Below, in pieces: positions 1 through 8,026 of a stretch of DNA of 22,965 nt. Numbering within the stretch: position 1 is the first letter of the stretch; the number at the start of each line of letters is the position of its first letter. The stretch is taken from positions 1 through 22,965 of IMG/VR virus record IMGVR_UViG_3300032288_002687. The stretch is one strand, 5' to 3'. Under the pieces are notes generated by a model that was not told where the DNA came from, did no database searches, and worked only from the letters and a program-made list of their open reading frames with translations. The DNA is from a virus. The translations under genes were made by a program, and so were the position numbers.

Positions 1-876
1 GTAAATCTTACAGATGTAAACTTTACTAGTCGTACAGTTCCTGTAGGTGCTGACGATACACTGGATGTAAGTACCCTGACATTTGAAATGCCTATCTGGA
101 TTAGCGCACCAGCCAAGATTAAGAAGCTAGGCGTTATACAAAGCATTGTGTCTGGAATCTATGATGCACAAGGTAACTTAGAGACTGAAAACATTGATGA
201 TTGGCTGTTACTAGGCAACCGTCCTTATGTTACTCCTACTAACAATGGCGTTATGTTGCAGGGCAATCAACTCATACTATTAAAGTACGAGGACATTACC
301 CAGAACAAAGATGACATAAGTAAAAATCTAAACAAGATAGGTACCCGAGATAACTGGGGTGCATTGGTTAACCTGTACGGTAGTCTAACCAATGGCATAA
401 GCCAGGTAAAACTGTTACAGTCTGATGGTGAAACCTATGTTGTGGGTACTGTAGCGTTCCATCCTACTGATGACTCTATACTATTGTTTACTGTGGATCA
501 GGATACTATCCATGTAAACACTCTGGATCCTATTGCTGCTGTAATTGACCCACAAAAGGTAGGCCCAGGAGACGGATTAGCCAGCGCATTAACAGGTACC
601 AGATATCTGTTAACCAACGACATAGGCAGTGGTGCCAATACGGATGGTCCTGATGCCTGGAAGGGAACCGACAATTCAGATCTCATAGCTCATGCCAACG
701 ACATCATTGAATTTGATGGTACTACCTGGAATGTTGTTTTTGATAGTCAGGAAACAACTAGCCTAGAGTTTGTAAGTAATCTTACAACAAGCCTGCAATA
801 CAAGTGGACCGGTAGTCGTTGGGTTCGCAGTTATGAAGGCGAATATAAAGCAGGAAGATGGTCACTGGTCTTATAA
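1..876 (+). CDS. T4 gp15-like tail sheath stabilizer/terminator, 5' end cut off
   Basis: The frame is open from base 1, so the gene starts left of the window. The first in-window ATG, at 88, is internal. The stretch TLTFEMPIWISAPAKIKKLG just after an Arg/Thr-rich segment resembles the part of T4 gp15 where LSRRRIEWSLTFEV leads into the C-terminal region; gp15 caps the contractile tail tube and sheath. The following ~250 residues are mostly beta-like, with a C-terminal segment rich in W, Y and G (EFDGTTWNVVF, then YKWTGSRWVRSYEGEYKAGRW). T4 gp15 lacks such a long tail, but marine T4-like phages often have extended versions. Its last 19 bases overlap the Nudix gene. The gp15 call rests on a remembered motif similarity. 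Another tail-completion protein such as gp3 is possible, but a structural role is likely. Confidence 0.5.
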   Translation, partial: VNLTDVNFTSRTVPVGADDTLDVSTLTFEMPIWISAPAKIKKLGVIQSIVSGIYDAQGNLETENIDDWLLLGNRPYVTPTNNGVMLQGNQLILLKYEDITQNKDDISKNLNKIGTRDNWGALVNLYGSLTNGISQVKLLQSDGETYVVGTVAFHPTDDSILLFTVDQDTIHVNTLDPIAAVIDPQKVGPGDGLASALTGTRYLLTNDIGSGANTDGPDAWKGTDNSDLIAHANDIIEFDGTTWNVVFDSQETTSLEFVSNLTTSLQYKWTGSRWVRSYEGEYKAGRWSLVL

Positions 877-1307
877 ACTCTGTTGGTGCTTTATTCTATT
901 GCTCCAACACTCAGCGTTATTTGTTTTTGCTCAGAAACGCTACTAGTTATTCTGGAACCTGGGGTCTGGTTGGTGGTAAGATAGATACAAACGAAACCAT
1001 TGGACACGCTCTTAAAAGAGAGGTGTTTGAAGAAGTTGGCTACACTATTACAACAGAAAAAATAATACCCATAGATTTGTTTACATCCGACAATAAACAA
1101 TTCAGATATAATACCTATGTGATTGTTGCAGATACAGAGTTTGTACCTAAACTAAATTCTGAACATCGTGGCTTTTGTTGGTGCGAGCTTAGAGATATTC
1201 CCAGACCCATACATCCTGGTGTGGCTGGTACTATTAAGATTGATGAGATACAGGCTAAATTGGATCTAATTAAAGATCAGCTTCAATTGCAAAGTCACGC
1301 CACTTAA
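858..1307 (+). CDS. Nudix hydrolase
   Basis: A 149-aa protein with a complete Nudix box at residues 40-62: G40, five residues, E46, seven residues, then R54-E55-V-F-E58-E59-V-G61-Y62. This matches the consensus GX5EX7REUXEEXGU. The Glu residues bind Mg2+, and the family cleaves nucleoside diphosphates linked to another group (NDP-sugars, NADH, dNTPs, RNA caps). The substrate cannot be read from the sequence. The length is typical for a single-domain Nudix enzyme. The ATG at 858 overlaps the upstream gene by 19 bases, has a purine-rich AGGAAG directly before it, and has no better in-frame start nearby, so translational coupling is likely. The 3' end overlaps the convergent gene on the other strand by 38 bases. 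T4-like phages commonly carry Nudix enzymes; their use in sugar-nucleotide or NAD metabolism here is not established. Confidence 0.9.
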   Translation: MVTGLINSVGALFYCSNTQRYLFLLRNATSYSGTWGLVGGKIDTNETIGHALKREVFEEVGYTITTEKIIPIDLFTSDNKQFRYNTYVIVADTEFVPKLNSEHRGFCWCELRDIPRPIHPGVAGTIKIDEIQAKLDLIKDQLQLQSHAT

Positions 1308-2046
1308 GAGTTCTAAAATTCCTAAGTTGATGATAAATTTTAGGAATATCTACCAATCTGCTTTTATATAATACCATACAAAAATCTACATCTGTATAGG
1401 TGCTCATTATTTTGTAAGTATTCGCAATCCATTTACCAGCATCAAAAACAGTTTCAGGAGGTTCATAACCTAAAGTGCCGGCATATAGGTTGCTAGTATT
1501 ATTTCCGTAGGGCAGGTTATCAAAACCCATCAGGTAAACAGTTTTATGTCCATCAAAGCAGGCTAACTTAAGAGCTAATGCACCTGCATTCATATTTTCG
1601 TAAAATGGATACAGATGAAATCTGCCTCGCCACTTAACAATATTTTCTGTGTTAGTAAGTACAACATTTTTAGGAGCATAGTTATAATTTCTTACCATGT
1701 CTTCAATTAGTACAGGATTTGTACATACTAAAAAGTCTACAGAAGCTTCACGATAAAGAGCATTGCACCCATAGACTTGCATTTTTCTTTTGCCTAAATG
1801 TCCACCCTTATGCCTGGTAAAAATCTTAGGGTCTATTTCTTCACGACTGCGACCATTGCCCAACACCATGGCTATTTTATTATGGTTAGAATTGTCTATG
1901 CGGGTTTCTACCCACTCTTTAATTTCAGATCGTTTGTTATCTTCTTGTACGACGCTCAGAGTGATATATTCGCCCAGATAATCAGATCTGTATATGATAC
2001 CTGGTGCAGGGGCGAGCTTAGTTAGTCCGTTTAACACGAGCGTCAT
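1270..2046 (-). CDS. DUF115/MptE-like Rossmann protein (long form)
   Basis: 258 aa; last gene of the - strand block. After a ~58-residue N-terminal extension it has VLGNGRSR (61-68), VYGCNALYR (91-99), NAGALAL (153-159) and VYLMGFD (170-176). The same motif order occurs in the 190-aa protein at 20653-21225 (VLGNGTSR, VYGCNALYR, SGPIALS, YILGFD) and, more loosely, in the first domain of the 703-aa protein. This pattern fits the DUF115 superfamily (PF01973), which includes archaeal MptE pterin pyrophosphokinase and Maf flagellin glycosyltransferases. The actual reaction is unknown. The start at 2046 overlaps the upstream 2OG oxygenase gene by 29 bases and has only a weak ribosome-binding site. 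The internal ATG at residue 60 would give a protein starting like the 190-aa paralogue. The 3' end overlaps the Nudix gene. Confidence 0.7.
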   Translation of the reverse strand: MTLVLNGLTKLAPAPGIIYRSDYLGEYITLSVVQEDNKRSEIKEWVETRIDNSNHNKIAMVLGNGRSREEIDPKIFTRHKGGHLGKRKMQVYGCNALYREASVDFLVCTNPVLIEDMVRNYNYAPKNVVLTNTENIVKWRGRFHLYPFYENMNAGALALKLACFDGHKTVYLMGFDNLPYGNNTSNLYAGTLGYEPPETVFDAGKWIANTYKIMSTYTDVDFCMVLYKSRLVDIPKIYHQLRNFRTLKWRDFAIEADL

Positions 2047-2731
2047 ATATGATTAGATTTCTTTCAATGTCCATAGTATTTACCGGTTCTACACCATGGA
2101 AGCTCTTGTTGTTTTTAAGAAATCCAAACATACAGTTAGCCCTGTAGGGCATGGTTTTTACTAGATCGTAGTCCTTAAACTGGTGATGTGGACCACCTTC
2201 GCAAGTAAAATTAGGGTTTTTAGGCTTATAAATGCTAGTTCCTATGCCTGGTGGGTCTGTGGGCTTAGGCAAGTACATAAGCATAGTTAGTACCTTGTGT
2301 GGGGCATCTGTATGTGGTCCCAGACTGTAGCCTGTAAAATCTCGAACATAGATACCCTCATTGGTAATAGTCACAGGCTTACCAAATCGCTCTAGTATGA
2401 GCTTGTCAAACTTGTGTACTATGGCGTTACCAAAACCGCCCTGGGTAAGCCATTTAGTGAATGTGGCCCAGAACTCTCGGCATTCAGCAGGTAGTACTTC
2501 TACATTGTCCTTGGTAAGTATCATGACTTTGCGACCATCAGGATAGCCGTCGCCCACACGCTTTAGTTCTTTAAGACTTTTTAAATACTCTGTGGGCATG
2601 GCATACTTGAGCATGTCAGCATAATACCAGTCTGGAAAAATGTTTTCAATCCAGATATGTGGATAAGGATCCATGATGACCCTGGCATTAGCTATGGCTT
2701 CTCTTACATGTTTATCGACGTCGGAAAACAT
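2018..2731 (-). CDS. 2-oxoglutarate/Fe(II)-dependent oxygenase
   Basis: 237 aa. The facial triad of the 2OG-Fe(II) family is visible: H140 and D142 in LGPHTDAPHK and the distal H212 in KSFHGVEPV. R224 (DIERN) is suitable for binding the 2-oxoglutarate carboxylate. The spacing and the C-terminal position of the second His and Arg match phage members of the P4H/2OG-FeII_Oxy type. Such enzymes hydroxylate or otherwise oxidise proteins, nucleobases or small molecules; the substrate is not indicated. The start is supported by AAAGGAG nine bases before the ATG. It overlaps the 703-aa gene by 20 bases and the next DUF115-like gene by 29, so the three are translated as a coupled set. That suggests a shared pathway with the methyltransferases and DUF115 domains. 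Confidence 0.88.
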   Translation of the reverse strand: MFSDVDKHVREAIANARVIMDPYPHIWIENIFPDWYYADMLKYAMPTEYLKSLKELKRVGDGYPDGRKVMILTKDNVEVLPAECREFWATFTKWLTQGGFGNAIVHKFDKLILERFGKPVTITNEGIYVRDFTGYSLGPHTDAPHKVLTMLMYLPKPTDPPGIGTSIYKPKNPNFTCEGGPHHQFKDYDLVKTMPYRANCMFGFLKNNKSFHGVEPVNTMDIERNLIIYDARVKRTN

Positions 2732-4823
2732 ATTCTGCTACTCCTTTAAATGCGCCATCCTTGCGGGCTGCTTTGCTTACTTGTTCTGAATCAAAACTAA
2801 ATCCTAAATCAGCCAGCGTTTTAATCATCATCATGTGTTCATTTAGGTTAGGATTAGTTTCAATAATTAAGCTCTTGACATTCTTAATGGTATTCTTGGC
2901 ACCTTCTACTGCTAAGTGTTCAAAGCCATCCACATCAATCTTGATATGGTCAGGTTGTGGCATACCTGCTGCTACCAAGTTGTCTAAACTTTGTAATACA
3001 CAGCCCTGACTAAACTTAGGAGTGGTAGGTTGTAGTTTAAAGTCTACGGCTTTGTCTGCGCTGTGGCAGCTACCACCTGCTACTAGTTCTGACAGATGCA
3101 GATCTGTAAACTTGTAACTGTCGCTTAGTCCTACGCAATAGGCTTTGACCTGATCACCCAGATTGTTAAGGCTGATGTTTTTGTTTAGTACAGCATAGTT
3201 CTGTGACTCAGGTTCAAAGGCTAATACATTAGCGCCACGGACCTTGGCTGCAAATACTGTGTACATACCTACATTGGCGCCTATGTCTACCAATACTTCA
3301 CCTTCTTGTATTTCATTAAGCCACTCTATGGTACCTGGCTCTTTGGTTAGTAGAGTGTTGGCTCTCCAACGAGTAGTATCGTTGGGTGTGCTGTATACGA
3401 GTTTTGTGCCATTGTAATCTATGGTAGCAGTCTCTGCTGCTAAACTCTCAGTCATGGTCTTAGCGGCTTGTTTAGGTCCTAGTACAATGTGTAGTTCATA
3501 ATCCTTATCAATAACCTTGCTTACATCAAACCAGGCACTCAACCGTTTTTCCCACCAGGTTGCACCTTCTTGTATCAGATGTGCATTACGACCATCAGCT
3601 AAAGTTTTTTGAGCTGCTTTGGTATGTACTACTACATAGGCACACTCTTTGGTACAACGGGCTAGATCAGCAATTACATTGTCCAATAGATCAGGCTCAA
3701 TATGTTCTAGTACATCTGTACAGATAACTAGGTCAGCTGGTTTTGGTGGGGTATCCTTGCCTGGTATTGCTGGATCGTATTCCCAGATTGGGAAAGGTAA
3801 CTTTTTAGCCAACATACCCTTACCACATCCATAGTCCAGGATGTTTTTAGTGTTAAGGCTTTCGCTTAGTTTGAGTACAATGTCTACTCGCTTTTCGCCA
3901 CTAACACCGTAGTTGGGGTTAGATTCATGTAGCTCACGATTTAATTTTAGATATTCATCACTAATAACTTTTGGCATGATAACTGCTATGTCCTTTTTGG
4001 TCTTTTTGCGTTGTGCTGCTGGTACATATTTGTTTCTGAACAGATGTTGTAGCATACCTTCACCATACATAGTTACTTCAACTTCGGGCATCTGTTTTAG
4101 TTCATGGAAAAACTGGCGGCTATATTCCACCAATGGCTGTGTTACTTTGTATTCCACCTTATCGTAGGTTGTTAAGTAATAGCCCTTGGATCCTTTGGGA
4201 TGGAAATCAGCATGGCTTTTACCATCATTGCTCATGCTTGAATCCATGCCAAAAATATGTTGATTTACAAAGCCCATAAAACGAGCTATAACCATGGCTC
4301 TGAGGCTAACATTACTGCCTCCTGTCAGAATCCATTCACCTCGGGGAAATACTGTGGGTAAGGTTGTTTCAGGATCGCCAGTATGTATATGCCAGAGTTT
4401 TACATTAAAGCCTTCTAAATGGTCAAACAGTTTAGGATGACAGGCACTTGCGATCAGATATTGGGTCTGAGGTTGTGGTTGTCCCATGAGACCAATTTTA
4501 TGTTCTCTGGGGTCAACTTCTACATGATGTGTGGGTATGATACCGCGGTCAACCAAAAACTTATGACTACCCGAGCCTGTCATGATGTATTTGAACTTGC
4601 GTAGTTCTTGCCAGGTATCGTTTAGACTAGGACCAAAACCTACGATAGCTATGGGCTCGTTGGTAATTGGGCCTGGTTGAATACGGCCTTTTATTCTCTG
4701 AGTGCTTTCCCTGACCTGAGCATCTCTCTGCTCAAGTGGTATACAGTACTGAACCTCAATCTTTGACTTTTCTACATCTTCGATTATTTTAGGTTTTTTG
4801 GATTCGCTTTTATCTTTTGCCAT
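2712..4823 (-). CDS. Trifunctional-looking fusion: DUF115/Maf-like domain + class I methyltransferase + FkbM-type methyltransferase
   Basis: 703 aa. Residues 1-50 are charged and probably disordered. Residues ~55-265 form a DUF115/MptE-like domain: IAIVGFGPS (58-66), TGSGSHKFL (82-90), VEVDP (101-105), TGGSNVSLRAMVIA (167-180) and IFGMD (190-194). Residues ~288-452 are a class I SAM-dependent methyltransferase: motif I ILDYGCGKG (328-336) and TDVLEHIEP (369-377). Residues ~470-700 are an FkbM-type methyltransferase: VDIGANVGMY (512-521), FEPE (536-539), IKIDVDGFEHLAVEG (627-641) and LIIETNP (652-658). FkbM enzymes O-methylate sugars or polyketides. All key SAM motifs are intact. The start is the first Met. 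There is no good Shine-Dalgarno, but a TATAAGTA box lies just upstream. The combination suggests transfer and methylation of a glycan or similar group; this is inference. Confidence 0.85.
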   Translation of the reverse strand: MAKDKSESKKPKIIEDVEKSKIEVQYCIPLEQRDAQVRESTQRIKGRIQPGPITNEPIAIVGFGPSLNDTWQELRKFKYIMTGSGSHKFLVDRGIIPTHHVEVDPREHKIGLMGQPQPQTQYLIASACHPKLFDHLEGFNVKLWHIHTGDPETTLPTVFPRGEWILTGGSNVSLRAMVIARFMGFVNQHIFGMDSSMSNDGKSHADFHPKGSKGYYLTTYDKVEYKVTQPLVEYSRQFFHELKQMPEVEVTMYGEGMLQHLFRNKYVPAAQRKKTKKDIAVIMPKVISDEYLKLNRELHESNPNYGVSGEKRVDIVLKLSESLNTKNILDYGCGKGMLAKKLPFPIWEYDPAIPGKDTPPKPADLVICTDVLEHIEPDLLDNVIADLARCTKECAYVVVHTKAAQKTLADGRNAHLIQEGATWWEKRLSAWFDVSKVIDKDYELHIVLGPKQAAKTMTESLAAETATIDYNGTKLVYSTPNDTTRWRANTLLTKEPGTIEWLNEIQEGEVLVDIGANVGMYTVFAAKVRGANVLAFEPESQNYAVLNKNISLNNLGDQVKAYCVGLSDSYKFTDLHLSELVAGGSCHSADKAVDFKLQPTTPKFSQGCVLQSLDNLVAAGMPQPDHIKIDVDGFEHLAVEGAKNTIKNVKSLIIETNPNLNEHMMMIKTLADLGFSFDSEQVSKAARKDGAFKGVAEYVFRRR

Positions 4824-4877
4824 GGTTTATGTACTTATAGTAGCACAAAGTCTGGCAAAATAAAACTGGTATCGGAC

Positions 4878-5117
4878 CTAAGTTTGTTCTAGCCAAACTC
4901 CTATGGGACAGCGTGACCATTTAAGTCTTGTTTTGATAGGCATATAGCAACCGCATTTGGAACAAAAATTGTATGTTAAATTTTCACAAAACTTGCATGC
5001 CGCCATGCGTTGTTTGAACATAGGAACTGATGAAAAATGTTCTGGTGGAGTTTCCTTTAATTCCTTTAGTTACTCTGGATCTTCATCTTCCCAGGAAAAT
5101 TCAGTGTGGTTGTACAT
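4878..5117 (-). pseudogene. Small Cys-rich (zinc-ribbon-like) protein interrupted by an in-frame TAA
   Basis: Reading left from an ATG at 5117 gives 15 residues (MYNHTEFSWEDEDPE), a TAA at 5072-5070, then 63 more residues in the same frame to TAG at 4878. The start has a strong AAAGGA eight bases upstream, overlapping the end of the halogenase gene. The downstream part reads like a real protein: CKFCENL, then FCSKCGCYMPIKTR, then SRCPIGVW. This CxxC...CxxC pattern with a CP-G-W ending resembles small zinc-binding proteins common in marine T4-like phages. Internal ATGs at 5021 and 5006 keep all the Cys residues but lack a visible ribosome-binding site. Possible readings are a recent nonsense mutation, a shortened protein from an internal start, stop readthrough, or a sequencing error. 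It fills most of the otherwise gene-free 4824-5129. Confidence 0.6.
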
Positions 5118-5129
5118 GGATTATGTCCT

Positions 5130-6746
5130 TTAAGTTAATTTATGGATATGAGTAGCTAAAAATTGTCTGTGTGTGGGCAGGGATTTTATATTTTCTTCTA
5201 CTTCTGCTTTGTGTTTTAACCAATTGTTATAAATTTCTGTCTCATAACCTGGAACTTCCATGTATTTTAGGTCTAAATATTCTTTACAAGCCTGATCCAA
5301 CGGCAAATACCCCATACCCGCAGCAATATACATAATACCACCCATGTCTATACTAAAACTATTGTTTCTATACAAACTATGAGCCATGCTGATGTACCCA
5401 GAATACATTTCAGGTTTAAAATCATTCATACCTGGACTGTAGGTAATTCCACCTGTAGCTTGTTTCCAATATGGCGTATCACATCGTTTAGACATTGCAT
5501 AATGTAAACTAATAAAATCCTTAAATCCTGATATCTGATACATGAGTGCATGGTTTAATAAATCAACATCGTATTGATTAACGATGCCATTTCTCATACC
5601 TAGTGCCGCTATGAGTTTAATTATTGTCTCATGTGTTAGCATTAGTCCTGTACTTTCCAACGGTTCAATGAATCCATTGGACAAGCCTATGCCTATTACA
5701 TTCTTTTCCCAGGCTTTGGTATGTACTCCGTGTTTTATCTGAATGTGTCTAAATTCTGCTGCATCAGCTCTGGCTGCATCAGCAACAGTCATTCTGTTAC
5801 TTTTTAAATGTTTTCGGAATTGAGCCTCAGCTTCTGCTTCTGTAGCAAACTGACTGCTGTAAACATAACCAGTTCCTATACGATGCCAGAGTGGTATGTT
5901 CCAGACCCAACCACATTCTATGGCTGTGCTTGTAGTAAAACTATCCATTTCTATTTCAGGGTCAATGTAAGGTATAACTGTGGCTATGGCCCTGTCGTTT
6001 TGTAAAGTGTCATGGAAACTTTTAAATGGGACTCCCATTTTTTGTTCTAGCAACATACTTTTAAATCCAGTACAGTCTATATAAAGGTCTGCTTTTAGTA
6101 TTCCAGAATTTTCTGTTACAATACCGGATATGGCACCTTGTTCATCTAAAGTAGCATCTATGACTGTATCAACTATATGAGTAGTACCTGCAGGTTTACA
6201 TATATGATCTCTGAGATACACACCAAACAATCCAGCATCCATATGATAGGCTGTGTCTAATCTAAAATTAAAAGCTCGGATAGGATTATTAGGAGGTATA
6301 TTGTTGGTCATTTTACGAGCTTCGGCCATGATTATGCTATCATGATAAAACTCTGCAAAATTACCAGGATCAATTTCTGGATTAGCCACCTTGGCTAAAA
6401 ACCATTCCATTAATTGTCTGGGTTTGTCTGTGGAATCCATGAGTCCAAAAGGATAATGAAACACATGAGGCTTTTCACTAGGATTTTCTCTAAAGTCCTG
6501 AAATTTGATGCTAGTTTTGTAGGTGGCATTACAGTATGGCATCCAATCTGCATCTTGTAATCCTAACAGATGCAGATATCTGTTTATATGGCCCAGGGTG
6601 CTTTCGCCTACCCCTATGGTAGGTATGTCTGTGGATTCTATAAGGGAAAGTTTTATGTTAGGTAATCGTTTGGCTATGGCTGCTGCGGTCATCCAGCCTG
6701 AGCTACCGCCACCTACTATTAATATAGATTTAATATCATGTATCAT
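5130..6746 (-). CDS. Flavin-dependent halogenase (tryptophan halogenase family)
   Basis: 538 aa, the usual length for PrnA/RebH-type enzymes. It has the FAD-binding GGGSSGW (12-18), IGVGEST (44-50), a Lys at about 77 in YKTSIKF that corresponds to the catalytic Lys79 of PrnA, and the family signature GWVWNIP (279-285, WxWxIP). GFIEPLEST (358-366) carries E364 at the position of PrnA Glu346. Active enzymes use FADH2 and O2 to make HOCl-type halogenating agents, and they need a flavin reductase; none is seen in this window. A cyanophage relative, VirX1, has been shown to halogenate and iodinate a broad range of compounds, so tryptophan may not be the substrate. The start overlaps the stop of the U32-like gene by four bases (ATGA), indicating tight translational coupling. 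Confidence 0.93.
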   Translation of the reverse strand: MIHDIKSILIVGGGSSGWMTAAAIAKRLPNIKLSLIESTDIPTIGVGESTLGHINRYLHLLGLQDADWMPYCNATYKTSIKFQDFRENPSEKPHVFHYPFGLMDSTDKPRQLMEWFLAKVANPEIDPGNFAEFYHDSIIMAEARKMTNNIPPNNPIRAFNFRLDTAYHMDAGLFGVYLRDHICKPAGTTHIVDTVIDATLDEQGAISGIVTENSGILKADLYIDCTGFKSMLLEQKMGVPFKSFHDTLQNDRAIATVIPYIDPEIEMDSFTTSTAIECGWVWNIPLWHRIGTGYVYSSQFATEAEAEAQFRKHLKSNRMTVADAARADAAEFRHIQIKHGVHTKAWEKNVIGIGLSNGFIEPLESTGLMLTHETIIKLIAALGMRNGIVNQYDVDLLNHALMYQISGFKDFISLHYAMSKRCDTPYWKQATGGITYSPGMNDFKPEMYSGYISMAHSLYRNNSFSIDMGGIMYIAAGMGYLPLDQACKEYLDLKYMEVPGYETEIYNNWLKHKAEVEENIKSLPTHRQFLATHIHKLT

Positions 6747-8005
6747 GTGTCAAAAGGTCTCTGAAGTATCATGGGTTGATAATCTGGTTTTTTAATCTGC
6801 AATGCGCTATCTATGTCCTGAGCCCCAAACACTCTTTCACATTCATGGCAGTCCCAGCATTGGTTTTTACAATTTTGCAATAGTTTTTCTAAGTTTTTAC
6901 CTGGCTCAGTATTCCAAATACCTATATAAGGTTTATAGGTGGTACGCCAATCCTGAGTAGTATATCTGATATCAATCCAGCCTGGAATCCAATCATGTAT
7001 GGGACCCAGATTGTTATCTATAATCTCATTAAAATCATTAGCAAATACAATGTTTTCTGGGGCGCTAATTTCCTGACTAAATTTATTAGTACGCAAATAC
7101 CAAACAGCCTTCATGTATGGTATATCTTCTGGACTTTTAACCTGTGAAGTAAGTCTACCTGAGTATTTGAAAACATCTGCTAGCTCAGCATATTGTAAAA
7201 AAGTTTTAGCATCATTAGCTATAATATTGATGCCTGACCTAGGACTTTCAGCAAATCCTACTAGGCTACGCCAACCATTACAACTTAGGTCAGCAGGGCC
7301 TCGAAAATAGTCTCCACTTATAACTTCACCAACACTATCATGTTCCTTTTTAAATGGACAACGATATATGCAGGCCTCAGCTATGAGTAAAATGCTTATT
7401 AACCTTTTTTTAGGATTTTTAAGGTTTAGATATTCTTGTGCTCTTTTGACTCTTTTTAATTCTTTAACATTGCGATTAAGACTGCGATCTAAATTAATAC
7501 TGTTATAACCCAAATAAGCATAGTCCACAAACTGTTGTGCATCAGCAACAATTTGGTTTACTGTACTTTTCCAGCGCATGTCTGGACAACGATCCTGTAG
7601 CCAGCCCAGACGCATGATGTGCTCTGAACTTATGGTACAACTCCTCAACCCACGATCGTAATAACTACCAATCCATTCTACAAATTGTTGGGTAATGTAA
7701 GGATCAAATGCTAACTCATGTGGGATTTCTATGGTATTAAAAGTTAGACTTATTTCAACACCTAACTCATCCTGTATCTTGAACAAATAATCTACTTGTT
7801 CATCAGAAGCTTCAACGCCCATGGGGTTACCAGCCCGTTTTAATTTACCATTGTAATGGTAATTAAAATACTTACCAAAGTAGATATCGTGTATGTTATC
7901 TCTGAATGCCTGGTCAGCATTTTTTAACATATTGTAAAAGGTGCTACTATAAGGTCCCTGGAACCTATCATAATGGGCCAAAGAAAACCGTTTATTGAAT
8001 GTCAT
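6743..8005 (-). CDS. U32-peptidase-like TIM-barrel protein with Cys clusters (probable Fe-S protein)
   Basis: 420 aa. The N-terminal part (DIYFGKYFNYHYNG, 40-53, then a GVEISLTFN strand near 82-90) and SILLIAEACIYRCPFKKEH (204-222) fit the U32 family, where the pattern is (N/A)ExCxxxCPF..H. C212, C216 and H222 are conserved. A second cluster, C379-x3-C383-x2-C386-x2-C389, near the C terminus could complete or add an iron-sulfur site. U32 relatives UbiU/UbiV and RlhA are 4Fe-4S proteins used in O2-independent hydroxylation, and others were described as proteases. The reaction here is unknown. It overlaps the halogenase by four bases, so the two probably act together. No Shine-Dalgarno is evident before the ATG. 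A radical-SAM enzyme was considered, but there is no CxxxCxxC motif at the N terminus. Confidence 0.62.
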   Translation of the reverse strand: MTFNKRFSLAHYDRFQGPYSSTFYNMLKNADQAFRDNIHDIYFGKYFNYHYNGKLKRAGNPMGVEASDEQVDYLFKIQDELGVEISLTFNTIEIPHELAFDPYITQQFVEWIGSYYDRGLRSCTISSEHIMRLGWLQDRCPDMRWKSTVNQIVADAQQFVDYAYLGYNSINLDRSLNRNVKELKRVKRAQEYLNLKNPKKRLISILLIAEACIYRCPFKKEHDSVGEVISGDYFRGPADLSCNGWRSLVGFAESPRSGINIIANDAKTFLQYAELADVFKYSGRLTSQVKSPEDIPYMKAVWYLRTNKFSQEISAPENIVFANDFNEIIDNNLGPIHDWIPGWIDIRYTTQDWRTTYKPYIGIWNTEPGKNLEKLLQNCKNQCWDCHECERVFGAQDIDSALQIKKPDYQPMILQRPFDT

Positions 8006-8026
8006 AAATTGTAAACTACATTAAAG

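Noticed and set aside
1318-1347. Perfect eight-base inverted repeat ATTCCTAA/TTAGGAAT as a terminator after the Nudix gene
   Set aside because: It is inside the coding part of the convergent gene, is AT-rich, and has no T run on the + strand (only four T on the - strand).
4824-4877. Extra gene or RNA upstream of the 703-aa gene
   Set aside because: Apart from the TATAAGTA box near 4830-4840 and a short AT-rich stretch I see no frame, hairpin or tRNA-like fold.
6743-8005. Radical-SAM enzyme as the identity of the 420-aa protein
   Set aside because: No CxxxCxxC near the N terminus; the Cys pair in EACIYRCPF with the following His fits U32 better.
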